In this document: positions 8,878-16,451 of the stretch, one piece after another
Layout of the letters: each line of letters begins with the position of its first letter
Numbering within the stretch: the first letter of the stretch is position 1
Assembly: GCF_013408745.1 (NCBI RefSeq)
Contig: NZ_JACCBJ010000001.1
Span: 1,488,001 to 1,552,000 of the forward strand
DNA: 64,000 bases
Origin: Leifsonia soli
GTDB taxonomy: Bacteria; Actinomycetota; Actinomycetes; Actinomycetales; Microbacteriaceae
Direction: 5' to 3'
Program-made: the position numbers and the translations under genes
The notes under the pieces: model-generated
What the model was told of the DNA's origin: nothing
Seen by the model: only the letters and a program-made list of their open reading frames with translations
Database searches by the model: none

Positions 8878-9756
8878 TCAGGCGAGGTCGAGGGTGCCGG
8901 TGAAGACGAGGGCGGCGGGACCGGAGAGGCCGACGTGCTCGCCGTCCTCCGTGGCGAACATGCGGACGCCGACCGTGCCGCCCGGCACCTCCACGCGCCA
9001 CTGGTTCGGCGCGCCGTCGCCTGCCCAATACCGGACCGCGAGCGCCGCTGCCGCCGCGCCCGTGCCGCAGGACAGCGTCTCGCCGCTGCCGCGCTCGTGC
9101 ACGCGCATCCGGATGCGGCCGACGCCATCGACGACGAGCGGCTCGTGGGGCACCACGAACTCGACGTTCGCTCCGTGCTCGGGCGACGGCTCGATGTGCG
9201 GGATGTAGGAGAGATCGGCCGCGTCGAGCTCGGAGTCGTCGGCGACCGCGACCACAACGTGCGGGTTGCCCATGTCGATGCCGAGCCCGGGCCGCGCGAC
9301 CGCGAGCTCCTTCGCGCGGACGAGCGGCTCGCCGCCGTCGAGTCGCCAGCGGCCCAGGTCGACCTGGAAGCCGTTGGTGCTGCGCTGCACGTCGCGCACG
9401 CCGGAGCGCGTGCCGATGGCGATCGTCCCGCCCTCCGGGAGCTCGGCGAGGCCGCTCTCGAGCAGGTAGCGGACGTACACGCGGATGCCGTTTCCGCACA
9501 TCTCCGCCGGCGACCCGTCGGCATTGTAGTAGTCCATGAACCAGGTGGCGCCGTCGTCCTCCGCCAGCGCCGCCTCGCCCTCGGGGAGATGGGCGGAGCG
9601 GACAGCGCGGATCACGCCGTCGGCGCCGACACCGAAGTGGCGGTCGCAGATCTCGGCGATCTGGGTCGCGGTGAGCGGCTGGCGCCCCTCCGGGTCGGAG
9701 TAGAGCACGAAGTCGTTCCCGGTGCCCTGACCCTTGGTGAAGTGGATGGTCGCCAT
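8878..9756 (-). CDS. dapF: Diaminopimelate epimerase
   Basis: Interconverts LL- and meso-diaminopimelate for lysine and cell-wall synthesis. The 292-residue protein starts [17 protein letters not shown] (the family opening) at ATG 9756. It has both catalytic cysteines: Cys87 in AEMCGNGIR and Cys230 in [10 protein letters not shown]. The in-frame ATG at 9834 is rejected because it would overlap the miaA coding end. It lies 10 bp downstream of miaA in the leftward recA-miaB-miaA-dapF block. dapA, dapB and dapC are elsewhere in this window. Confidence 0.97.
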   Translation of the reverse strand: MATIHFTKGQGTGNDFVLYSDPEGRQPLTATQIAEICDRHFGVGADGVIRAVRSAHLPEGEAALAEDDGATWFMDYYNADGSPAEMCGNGIRVYVRYLLESGLAELPEGGTIAIGTRSGVRDVQRSTNGFQVDLGRWRLDGGEPLVRAKELAVARPGLGIDMGNPHVVVAVADDSELDAADLSYIPHIEPSPEHGANVEFVVPHEPLVVDGVGRIRMRVHERGSGETLSCGTGAAAAALAVRYWAGDGAPNQWRVEVPGGTVGVRMFATEDGEHVGLSGPAALVFTGTLDLA

Positions 9757-9766
9757 GGCCTCCAGC

Positions 9767-10741
9767 CTAGCGACCTGCCGGGGTGGTCTCGCCTCGGCGG
9801 CCGGTGCCCGCGTCGACCAGCGCGAGGGCGGCATCCACCAGGTCGGGCGCGTCGTAGTCGAGCCAGTGGATGCCGGGGTAGCGCTTGAACCAGCTGACCT
9901 GGCGGCGCGCGTAGCGGCGGGTCAGCTGCTGGGTCTGGGCGATCGCGTCCGCGCGGGACAGCTCGCCGCGCAGCTCGGCGAGGGCCTGCGCGTAGCCGAT
10001 CGCGCGGCGGGCGGTGATGCCGCGGTCGATGCCCTGCGGGATCAGGGCGGTCACCTCGGCGAGCAGGCCGTCCGCCCACATCCGGTCGACGCGCGCGTCC
10101 AGGCGGGCGACGAGCTCCTCGCGCGGCGCGGTGAGCCCGATGACCACGCTCGGTTCGTGCCAGAGGGCCGGCTCGTCGGGCAGCGCGCCGGTGACGGAGG
10201 TGCCGGTCAGCTCGGCGACCTCGAGGGCACGGACGATGCGGCGGCCGTTCCGCGATCCGATCCGTCGCGCGGCCTCCGGGTCGCGCTCGGCCAGTCGCTG
10301 GAACAGCATCCCCGGTCCGTGCTCGGCGAGCTCGGCTTCGAGGCGGGCGCGCAGGTCGGGATCGGTTCCGGGGAAGCGCAGGTCGAAGAGCACGCTCGAC
10401 ACGTACAGGCCGGAGCCGCCGACGAGGATCGGCACGCTGCCGCGACCGGCGATCTGCCGGATCCGCTCGCGCGCCTCCGGCTGGTAGCGGGCGACCGTCG
10501 CCTCGTCGGTGACGTCGAGCACGTCGAAGAGGTGGTGCGGGATGCCGCGCCAGTCGTCCGCCGGGAGCTTCGCGGTGCCGATGTCCATACCGCGGTAGAG
10601 CTGCATCGCGTCGGCGTTGACGACCTCGGCGCTCCCGCCCCGGGCGCGCAGAGCGTCCGCCAGCGCCAGCGAGAGGTCGGTCTTGCCCGTTCCGGTCGCG
10701 CCGACGATCGCGACGAGCGGTGGGACGGGCGCCGTGCTCAG
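9767..10741 (-). CDS. miaA: tRNA dimethylallyltransferase, probable CTG start
   Basis: Adds a dimethylallyl group to A37 of tRNAs that read UNN codons; MiaB, encoded just upstream, then adds the 2-methylthio group. The P-loop [12 protein letters not shown] lies only about 10 residues into the open frame, so the protein must begin near 10741. In that stretch the frame has no ATG, GTG or TTG, and the only plausible start is CTG at 10741-10739, which overlaps the miaB stop as CTGA. The protein is then 324 residues, normal for MiaA. Further motifs are [22 protein letters not shown] and the TRRYARRQ tRNA-binding segment. An ATG at 10606 would remove the P-loop and cannot be right. Confidence 0.9.
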   Translation of the reverse strand: MSTAPVPPLVAIVGATGTGKTDLSLALADALRARGGSAEVVNADAMQLYRGMDIGTAKLPADDWRGIPHHLFDVLDVTDEATVARYQPEARERIRQIAGRGSVPILVGGSGLYVSSVLFDLRFPGTDPDLRARLEAELAEHGPGMLFQRLAERDPEAARRIGSRNGRRIVRALEVAELTGTSVTGALPDEPALWHEPSVVIGLTAPREELVARLDARVDRMWADGLLAEVTALIPQGIDRGITARRAIGYAQALAELRGELSRADAIAQTQQLTRRYARRQVSWFKRYPGIHWLDYDAPDLVDAALALVDAGTGRRGETTPAGR

Positions 10742-12348
10742 CGCTGTCCGTCCGTCGGGTCGTAGATCGGCATCGTGCCGACGCCCGGGGAGGTGAGCGG
10801 TTCGCGCGTGCGGAGGGTGGGCAGGCCGAGGGAGACCCGGCCGGCCGCTGCGCCCGCCGCCGCGCCGCCGTGCGCCGGGACGGCGCAGGACTCGGCCTCT
10901 GCGCGGTCCCAGGCGTCGCCCGCGCGGGTGCGGCGGATGCGGAGGAGCGCGCCGTCGGCGGAGTCGGCGATGAGGTGGTGCGGCGCCGCCTGCGTGACGC
11001 TCACCGTGACGACGTCACCCGGACGCGGAACCTCCGAGCCCTCGGGCAGTTCGAAGTGGACGAGGCGGCTGTCTTCGGCCCGGCCGCTCAGCCGGCGCGT
11101 GTCCGCGTCCTTCCGGCCCTCGCCGTTGGCGACGAGCAGCTGGACCTCGCGGCCGACGAGCTTCTGGTTCTCCTCCAGCGAGATGCGCTCCTGCAGGGCC
11201 GTGAGCCGGTCGTAGCGCTCCTGGACGATCTCCTTCGGCACCTGGTCCTCCATCGTCGCGGCGGGGGTGCCGGGGCGGATGGAGTACTGGAAGGTGAACG
11301 CCGACGCGAAGCGCGCGGCCTCGACGACGCGGAGGGTGTCCTGGAAGTCCTCCTCGGTCTCGCCGGGGAACCCGACGATGATGTCGGTGCTGATGGCCGC
11401 GTCCGGCAGCTTCGCGCGAACACGGTCGAGGATGCCGAGGAACTTCTCGGAGCGGTAGGAGCGCCGCATGGAGCGGAGGATGCGGTCGGAGCCGGACTGC
11501 AGCGGCATGTGGAGCTGCGGCATGACGGACGGCGTCTCGGCCATCGCGTCGATCACGTCGTCGGTGAAGGCGGCGGGGTGCGGGCTGGTGAAGCGGATGC
11601 GCTCGAGGCCCTCGATCTGGCCGGCGGCGCGCAGCAGCTTGCTGAAGGCCTGGCGGTCGCCGAACTCCACGCCGTAGGAGTTGACGTTCTGCCCGAGCAG
11701 GGTGACCTCAATGGCTCCGTCGTCGACCAGCGCCTGGATCTCGGCGAGGATGTCGCCGGGGCGGCGGTCCTTCTCCTTGCCGCGAAGCGACGGGACGATG
11801 CAGAACGTGCACGTGTTGTTGCAGCCGACGGAGATGGAGACCCAGCCCGAGTAGGAGGAGTCACGCTTGGTCGGGAGCGTCGACGGGAACGTCTCGAGCG
11901 ACTCGAGGATCTCGATCTCGGCGGCGTCGTTGTGCCGGGCGCGCTCGAGCAGGCTGGGCAGCGCGCCCATGTTGTGCGTGCCGAACACGACGTCGACCCA
12001 GGGCGCCTTCTCGAGGATGACGTTCTTGTCCTTCTGGGCGAGGCAGCCGCCGACGGCGATCTGCATGCCTTCGTGCCGCCGCTTCACGCCGGCGAGGTGG
12101 CCGAGGTTGCCGTACAGCTTGTTGTCGGCGTTCTCGCGCACCGCGCAGGTGTTGATGACGACGATGTCGGCTTCCTCGCCGTCGGCCGGGACGTACCCGG
12201 CCGCCTCGAGGGAGCCGCTGAGGCGCTCGGAGTCGTGGACGTTCATCTGGCAGCCGAACGTGCGCACCTCGTAGGTTCGCGCCCGGCCGTCGGGACGGAC
12301 TGCCGCCTCGGAGGGCGCGATGACGCTGTGCTGTTCCAGGATGCTCAT
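10738..12348 (-). CDS. miaB: tRNA-2-methylthio-N6-dimethylallyladenosine synthase
   Basis: Radical-SAM methylthiotransferase acting on i6A37 of tRNA. The 536-residue protein has the N-terminal UPF0004 domain with cluster cysteines Cys33 (FGCQMN), Cys68 (INTCAVRE) and Cys102 (GGCLAQ). The radical-SAM cysteines are Cys176, Cys180 and Cys183 in GCNNTCTFC, and a TRAM domain follows near the C-terminus. The C-terminal tail past TRAM (about 60 residues, alanine- and arginine-rich, ending in [11 protein letters not shown]) is longer than in Escherichia coli. The ATG at 12348 is preferred; an upstream ATG at 12408 lies in the recX-miaB hairpin. Its stop overlaps the miaA start. Confidence 0.95.
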   Translation of the reverse strand: MSILEQHSVIAPSEAAVRPDGRARTYEVRTFGCQMNVHDSERLSGSLEAAGYVPADGEEADIVVINTCAVRENADNKLYGNLGHLAGVKRRHEGMQIAVGGCLAQKDKNVILEKAPWVDVVFGTHNMGALPSLLERARHNDAAEIEILESLETFPSTLPTKRDSSYSGWVSISVGCNNTCTFCIVPSLRGKEKDRRPGDILAEIQALVDDGAIEVTLLGQNVNSYGVEFGDRQAFSKLLRAAGQIEGLERIRFTSPHPAAFTDDVIDAMAETPSVMPQLHMPLQSGSDRILRSMRRSYRSEKFLGILDRVRAKLPDAAISTDIIVGFPGETEEDFQDTLRVVEAARFASAFTFQYSIRPGTPAATMEDQVPKEIVQERYDRLTALQERISLEENQKLVGREVQLLVANGEGRKDADTRRLSGRAEDSRLVHFELPEGSEVPRPGDVVTVSVTQAAPHHLIADSADGALLRIRRTRAGDAWDRAEAESCAVPAHGGAAAGAAAGRVSLGLPTLRTREPLTSPGVGTMPIYDPTDGQR

Positions 12349-12373
12349 GATGGCGACAAGTCTACGTTTCCCT

Positions 12374-12415
12374 CCGCCCCGCGGGCGACGTGCTCCGCGG
12401 GGCGGCACGTCGCCC
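12374..12415 (-). terminator. Interleaved double hairpin between recX and miaB
   Basis: Stem A pairs GGGCGACGTGC (12383-12393) with GCACGTCGCCC (12405-12415), a perfect 11 bp. Stem B pairs CCGCCCCGCG (12374-12383) with CGCGGGGCGG (12396-12405), a perfect 10 bp. In the minus-strand transcript the order is A5, B5, A3, B3, so the stems either exclude each other or form a pseudoknot. It begins 6 bp after the recX stop. Termination or attenuation is the likeliest role. Confidence 0.65.
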
Positions 12416-12420
12416 CTGAG

Positions 12421-13269
12421 CTACTGGAAGCGGACCCCGGAACCGCCGCGCGAGCGCCGGGTCGCGAACGCCGCATCCATCGCCTGCCGGACGACGTCGG
12501 ACGCATAGCCCTTGCGCGCCAGGAACCCGTGCAGGCGTCGGCGCGCGGTCTCGTCGTCGTAGGTGGACAGCTGCCCGATGCGCTTCACGGCCAGCTCCGT
12601 CGCGCGCTCCAGCTCGTCGTCGTCGCCGATGTCGGCCAGCGCGGCCTCGATCAGCTCCGGTTCGATGTGACGGCGCTTGAGTTCCTGCTCGATCGCGGTG
12701 CGTCCGAGCCCCTTCCGGCTGTGCTGGGTGAAGGCGAGCGTCGTAGCGAGAGCGGCATCGTCGATCACGCCGAGCACCTCCAGCCGATCGAGCTCCGGCC
12801 CATAGACCTCCGGATCGATCTCGCGACGGTTCAGCAGCTGCTCCAGCTCCCAGCGCGACATGCCCCGCCGAGCCAGCTGGCGGATCGCGACCCCGGAGGT
12901 CTTGCGCGCCTGCCGGACCGTCTCCTCGTCGGCCTCCGCTTCGTCTGCCAGGGACGGCGCAGCCGGCTCCGCCCCCCAGGTGTTGTTCCACCCGGCGTCG
13001 GCGGCAGACGTCGCTCCGTCGTGCCGAGTTCCGTCCGCCGGGAGAGCCACGACCGGTCGCGCCGCGCCATCTCGCGCCGCGCCGTCTCGCGCCGCACCGT
13101 CTCGCGATGCCCGGCCGCGCCGGGACGGATGGTCGTCGCCATCCGTGCGGCGATCGGATGCCCGCCGGAGCGGGGTCACGGGAGCCAGGTGCTCCCGCTC
13201 CCCCGCCTCCGGGGTCACGGACCCGTCGCCCTGGTCGCCCTCCGGCGAGGACGGAAACTTCACCACCAC
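12421..13269 (-). CDS. recX: Regulatory protein RecX
   Basis: Modulates RecA filament activity by direct binding. The conserved RecX repeats occupy roughly residues 120-280, with ARKTSGVAIRQLARRGMSRWELEQLL, a recognisable RecX start, and the LARKGYASDVVRQAM segment near the end. The first about 110 residues are low-complexity, charged and predicted disordered, and include three copies of a five-residue unit (ARDGA) from a 15-bp DNA repeat at 13059-13103. Start is GTG 13269, six bases after GGAGGGG; GTG codons at 13266 and 13263 are alternatives. It follows recA by 31 bp, so the two are surely cotranscribed. Confidence 0.9.
   Translation of the reverse strand: MVVKFPSSPEGDQGDGSVTPEAGEREHLAPVTPLRRASDRRTDGDDHPSRRGRASRDGAARDGAARDGAARPVVALPADGTRHDGATSAADAGWNNTWGAEPAAPSLADEAEADEETVRQARKTSGVAIRQLARRGMSRWELEQLLNRREIDPEVYGPELDRLEVLGVIDDAALATTLAFTQHSRKGLGRTAIEQELKRRHIEPELIEAALADIGDDDELERATELAVKRIGQLSTYDDETARRRLHGFLARKGYASDVVRQAMDAAFATRRSRGGSGVRFQ
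13059..13103. repeat. 15-bp tandem repeat, three copies, inside recX
   Basis: Units GCGCCGCGCCATCTC, GCGCCGCGCCGTCTC and GCGCCGCACCGTCTC follow each other exactly. They encode the repeated DGAAR segment in the disordered N-terminus of RecX, so copy-number change would keep the frame. Confidence 0.85.
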
Positions 13270-13300
13270 GAGGATCCCCTCCGGGAGGCGAAGGGCACGA

Positions 13301-14374
13301 TCACGCGCCCTTTCGAGCCTGCAGCTTGTCTTCGATCGACCCGACGTTCGACGGCTCTTCCGCCACCGCGTTCGGGTCGGCCACGATCCCCAGCTTGATC
13401 TTGATCTTCTGCTCGATCTCGGCCGCGATGTCCGGGTTGGCGATCAGGAAGTTGCGCGAGTTCTCCTTGCCCTGACCGAGCTGGTCGCCCTCGTAGGTGT
13501 ACCAGGCACCCGACTTCTTCACGAGGCCGTGCTCCACACCGAAGTCGAGCAGGCTGCCCTCGCGCGAGATCCCGACGCCGTAGAGGATGTCGAACTCGGC
13601 CTGCTTGAAGGGCGGAGCCATCTTGTTCTTGACGACCTTCACGCGGGTCCGGTTGCCGACCGCGTCCGTGCCGTCCTTCAGCGTCTCGATACGACGGATG
13701 TCGAGTCGCACGGAGGCGTAGAACTTGAGCGCCTTACCACCGGCGGTGGTCTCGGGGCTTCCGAAGAACACACCGACCTTCTCGCGGAGCTGGTTGATGA
13801 AGATCATCGTGGTGTTGGTCGAGCTCAGAGCACCCGTCAGCTTGCGGAGCGCCTGCGACATCAGCCGGGCCTGGAGGCCGACGTGCGCGTCACCCATCTC
13901 GCCCTCGATCTCGGCACGGGGCACGAGCGCGGCGACGGAGTCGATGACGATCAGGTCGATGGAGCCGGAGCGCACCAGCATGTCCGCGATCTCGAGTGCC
14001 TGCTCACCCGTGTCGGGCTGCGAGACGAGGAGCGCGTCGATGTCGACGCCGAGCTTGCGGGCGTACTCCGGGTCGAGCGCGTGCTCGGCGTCGATGAAGG
14101 CCGCGATGCCGCCCGCCCGCTGGGCGTTGGCGATGGCGTGCAGGGTGAGGGTCGTCTTACCCGACGACTCCGGGCCGTAGATCTCGACGATCCGGCCGCG
14201 CGGGATGCCGCCGATGCCGAGCGCGACGTCGAGGGCGATGGAGCCGGTCGGCACGACCTCGACGGGGGCGCGCTCGTCGCTGCCCAGTCGCATGACGGAG
14301 CCCTTGCCGAACTGGCGGTCGATCTGCGCGAGGGCTGTTTCCAGGGCCTTCTCGCGGTCTGCGGGTGATGGCAT
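13301..14374 (-). CDS. recA: Recombinase RecA
   Basis: ATP-dependent strand-exchange protein and the co-protease that triggers LexA self-cleavage. The 357-residue protein has the Walker [10 protein letters not shown] (67-75), the [12 protein letters not shown]alker B, and the L1/L2 loop segments around [17 protein letters not shown] and [13 protein letters not shown]. There is no intein. Start is ATG 14374. It is preceded by a LexA box and a TACACT -10 hexamer, and followed at 31 bp by recX. Confidence 0.99.
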   Translation of the reverse strand: MPSPADREKALETALAQIDRQFGKGSVMRLGSDERAPVEVVPTGSIALDVALGIGGIPRGRIVEIYGPESSGKTTLTLHAIANAQRAGGIAAFIDAEHALDPEYARKLGVDIDALLVSQPDTGEQALEIADMLVRSGSIDLIVIDSVAALVPRAEIEGEMGDAHVGLQARLMSQALRKLTGALSSTNTTMIFINQLREKVGVFFGSPETTAGGKALKFYASVRLDIRRIETLKDGTDAVGNRTRVKVVKNKMAPPFKQAEFDILYGVGISREGSLLDFGVEHGLVKKSGAWYTYEGDQLGQGKENSRNFLIANPDIAAEIEQKIKIKLGIVADPNAVAEEPSNVGSIEDKLQARKGA

Positions 14375-14489
14375 TTTGCGGTTCTCCTTCGTGGGCTTCG
14401 CTACGGTTCGACTCTAGGAGTGACGTCCGACACCCGAAGCGAGGGACGCGCATCTGTGGACAACCGGTTTTCGACTGCCGATGTGAAGA

Positions 14490-14518
14490 AGTGTAGCCAG
14501 TTCCGAACATATCTTCGA
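14490..14518 (-). promoter_or_regulatory. recA promoter with LexA box
   Basis: CCGAACATATCTTCGA (14503-14518) is a LexA box of the actinobacterial TCGAAC-N4-GTTCGA type. On the minus strand it sits where the -35 would be, just before a TACACT -10 hexamer (14495-14490), about 115 bp from the recA ATG. Binding there would block polymerase directly. Confidence 0.8.
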
Positions 14519-14547
14519 GAACCGGAATTGGCGTGTCGCGGCTCGGA

Positions 14548-14772
14548 TCAGCGCTTGGGGGCGGGCTTGCCGGCGCCGTACCAGTGCGACTGCGGCACAC
14601 CGGTCTCCTTGCACAGGGCGATCCACACGTCGCGCGGGGACAGGCCGGCCGCGATGGCTTCGTTCGGCGTGCGGCCGCCGAGTTCGCCGATGACGAGGTC
14701 GGTCAGCAGCGTCTGGCCGTAGGTGCTGCCGAACTCGTCGGAGACGGCGCGCTGGAACTCGCTGAGCTTCAT
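14548..14772 (-). CDS. DUF3046 family protein
   Basis: A 74-residue protein matching the actinobacterial DUF3046 family: it starts MKLSEFQRAVSDEFG and contains LTDLVIGELGGRTPNEAI, with a C-terminal WYGAGKPAPKR. The function is unknown. The family is characteristically encoded just upstream of recA, as here. No membrane segment or signal peptide is seen. It lies between a strong hairpin terminator of the clgR unit and the recA promoter, so it has its own short transcription unit. Confidence 0.87.
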   Translation of the reverse strand: MKLSEFQRAVSDEFGSTYGQTLLTDLVIGELGGRTPNEAIAAGLSPRDVWIALCKETGVPQSHWYGAGKPAPKR

Positions 14773-14810
14773 GTGTCCTTATTCCAGGAGAGCAGGGGGG
14801 AGGTAAACGA

Positions 14811-14837
14811 AGGACGCCCCGCCGAGAGCGGGGCGTC
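14811..14837. terminator. Terminator downstream of clgR
   Basis: Perfect 11-bp arms GGACGCCCCGC (14811-14821) and GCGGGGCGTCC (14827-14837) with a five-base loop. On the minus strand the stem is followed by a short T-containing stretch, typical of a factor-independent terminator. It lies between the clgR stop and the DUF3046 start. Confidence 0.85.
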
Positions 14838-14855
14838 CTCCTGAGCGTGCGGGGA

Positions 14856-15167
14856 TCAGCGGGCGACCAGGTCCGAGTCCATCGCCGAGACGAACTCGTC
14901 CGGAACCGTGTCCGGAATGACCGGCTCGAGACCCTCGAGCACCGCGATCCGATCGCCGACCTCGCGCATGATGACCGAGACCGGCGTCTCCAGAGCGTCG
15001 GCCACGGAGGCGAGGATCTCACTCGACGCCTCCTTCTGCCCGCGCTCGACCTCGCTGAGGTACCCGAGCGCGACACTCGCCTTGCTGGCGACCTGGCGGA
15101 GCGTACGACCCTTTTGCAGGCGGAAGTCCCTGAGCACGTCGCCGATTTCCTGACGTACAAGAATCAT
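14856..15167 (-). CDS. clgR: XRE-family regulator, ClgR type
   Basis: A 103-residue helix-turn-helix regulator. The protein starts MILVRQEIGDVLRDFRLQKG and has the HTH core LRQVASKASVALGYLSEVERGQ (about 20-41, shown in part as LRQVASKAS and GYLSEVERGQ). This is the usual sequence of ClgR (Rv2745c), which activates clp protease and stress genes in Actinobacteria. The ATG at 15167 follows GGAGGCTCC and excludes 19 upstream in-frame residues. Its place between cinA/pgsA and recA is the conserved mycobacterial and streptomycete position. The regulon here is inferred from family only. Confidence 0.87.
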   Translation of the reverse strand: MILVRQEIGDVLRDFRLQKGRTLRQVASKASVALGYLSEVERGQKEASSEILASVADALETPVSVIMREVGDRIAVLEGLEPVIPDTVPDEFVSAMDSDLVAR

Positions 15168-15295
15168 TAGGAGCCTCCCTCTCTTACCCTGCCGACGTAT
15201 CGATGGGATACGAATGTACCGCATCCCTGCGCTCCACGATATCGAGGGCTACTGGGCTTTTCTTGTGAATGCAGCAGGTGTAACCAGACCGAAAC

Positions 15296-15313
15296 ACCGC
15301 GTATTCCCGCGGT
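15296..15313. terminator. Small hairpin downstream of cinA
   Basis: Arms ACCGCG (15296-15301) and CGCGGT (15308-15313) with a TATTCC loop, 12 bp after the cinA stop. Short and without a T tract, so only a possible terminator of the ftsK-pgsA-cinA unit. Confidence 0.35.
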
Positions 15314-15325
15314 AATCCGGGACTC

Positions 15326-15832
15326 TCAAACACCCGTTATGCCCAGTTCTTCCGCGAGCGCCCTGACGGCCTCGACGACCGTCTGCCGGCGGATGCCGTC
15401 GCGGTCTCCCGTCAGCGCTAGTGCGATCGATCGCGCACCGGCGTCGGAGGCGACGCCGACGTAGACGGTTCCGACCGGCCTGCCGCCCTGCGGGTCCGGT
15501 CCGGCGACACCCGTCGTCGCCACGCCGATGTCCGCGCGCCGACCCGCGACGGCCAGCCGGTCGCGCACGCCGGCGGCCAGCTGCCGGGCGACCTCGGGGT
15601 GGACGGGGCCCTCCGTCGCGAGCAGGTCGGCATCCACGCCGAGCAGAGTGTGCTTCAGCTCCGTCGCATAGACGACGGCTCCCCCGAGGACGACGGCGGA
15701 GGCGCCGGGGACGCTCGTGAGCTCTGCGGTGAGCAGCCCCCCGGTCAGCGACTCGGCCGCGGCGACGGTGAGCCCGCGGTCGATCAGCGAACGGACGACG
15801 GCCTCGGTGGCCGAGGGCTCACGCGACGGCAC
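15326..15832 (-). CDS. CinA-family nicotinamide-nucleotide amidohydrolase (PncC type)
   Basis: A 168-residue single-domain member of the CinA C-terminal family, which deamidates nicotinamide mononucleotide in the pyridine nucleotide cycle. Typical motifs are VAAAESLTGGLL, GGAVVYATELK, LLGV and GVAGPDPQGGRPVGTVYVG. The N-terminal MoCF-like domain of full CinA is absent, as in PncC. Start is GTG 15832 after GGAGAGC; the gene overlaps the end of pgsA by 14 bp, so the two are cotranscribed. Position beside pgsA and clgR is conserved in Actinobacteria. Confidence 0.92.
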   Translation of the reverse strand: MPSREPSATEAVVRSLIDRGLTVAAAESLTGGLLTAELTSVPGASAVVLGGAVVYATELKHTLLGVDADLLATEGPVHPEVARQLAAGVRDRLAVAGRRADIGVATTGVAGPDPQGGRPVGTVYVGVASDAGARSIALALTGDRDGIRRQTVVEAVRALAEELGITGV

Positions 15833-16442
15833 GCTTCGCTCTCCGGCCCTTCCAAGCCTGCCAGAGGTAGTCGATCCCGGTCCAGACGGTGAGGATGACG
15901 GCAGCGGTCATGAGGATGCCGTTCACCCAGAAGATCCAGTCCCCGAACACCGTCCACAGCGGGACGAGCGCGAAGGAGATGGCGACCGACTGGACGATGG
16001 TCTTGATCTTGCCGCCGCGCGATGCGGCGATGACGCCCTGGCGGATCACCACGAAGCGGTAGACGGTGATGCCGATCTCGCGGACCAGGATGACGATCGT
16101 CACCCACCAGGGCAGCTCGCCCAGGATGGAGAGCGCGATGAGCGCGCCGCCGGTGAGCACCTTGTCGGCGATGGGGTCGAGGAGCTTGCCGAGATCGGTG
16201 ACGAGTCCCTGCCGGCGGGCGAGGGCCCCGTCGACGCCGTCCGTCGCGATCGCGACGATGAACAGGGCCGCTGCGGCCCACCGGAGCCAGCCGTCGTCAC
16301 CGCCGTCGGCGAGCAGCATCCAGACGAACAGCGGGGCGAGCAGGATGCGCACGACCGTGATCGCGTTGGGCAGGTTCCAGTTGCTCACGTGCTCAGTTCC
16401 GCCGTCCGCCGCGGCGGGCGGAGGGGTGTCGGGCACCGACAT
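15819..16442 (-). CDS. pgsA: CDP-diacylglycerol-glycerol-3-phosphate 3-phosphatidyltransferase
   Basis: Integral membrane enzyme that makes phosphatidylglycerol phosphate from CDP-diacylglycerol and glycerol-3-phosphate. The 207-residue protein has the CDP-alcohol phosphotransferase signature D-x2-DG-x2-AR-x8-G-x3-D-x3-D in DGVDGALARRQG followed by GKLLDPIADK, with four to five hydrophobic helices. The N-terminal 20 residues are proline/alanine-rich and precede the conserved WNLPNAITVVRILLAP. It begins 9 bp after the ftsK stop and overlaps cinA. Confidence 0.93.
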   Translation of the reverse strand: MSVPDTPPPAAADGGTEHVSNWNLPNAITVVRILLAPLFVWMLLADGGDDGWLRWAAAALFIVAIATDGVDGALARRQGLVTDLGKLLDPIADKVLTGGALIALSILGELPWWVTIVILVREIGITVYRFVVIRQGVIAASRGGKIKTIVQSVAISFALVPLWTVFGDWIFWVNGILMTAAVILTVWTGIDYLWQAWKGRRAKRAVA

Positions 16443-16451
16443 CGCGGTCGT

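Noticed and set aside
10720..13398. An 892-codon rightward frame over miaB and recX
   Set aside because: Antisense shadow of miaA/miaB/recX, with no start context and no recognisable motif.
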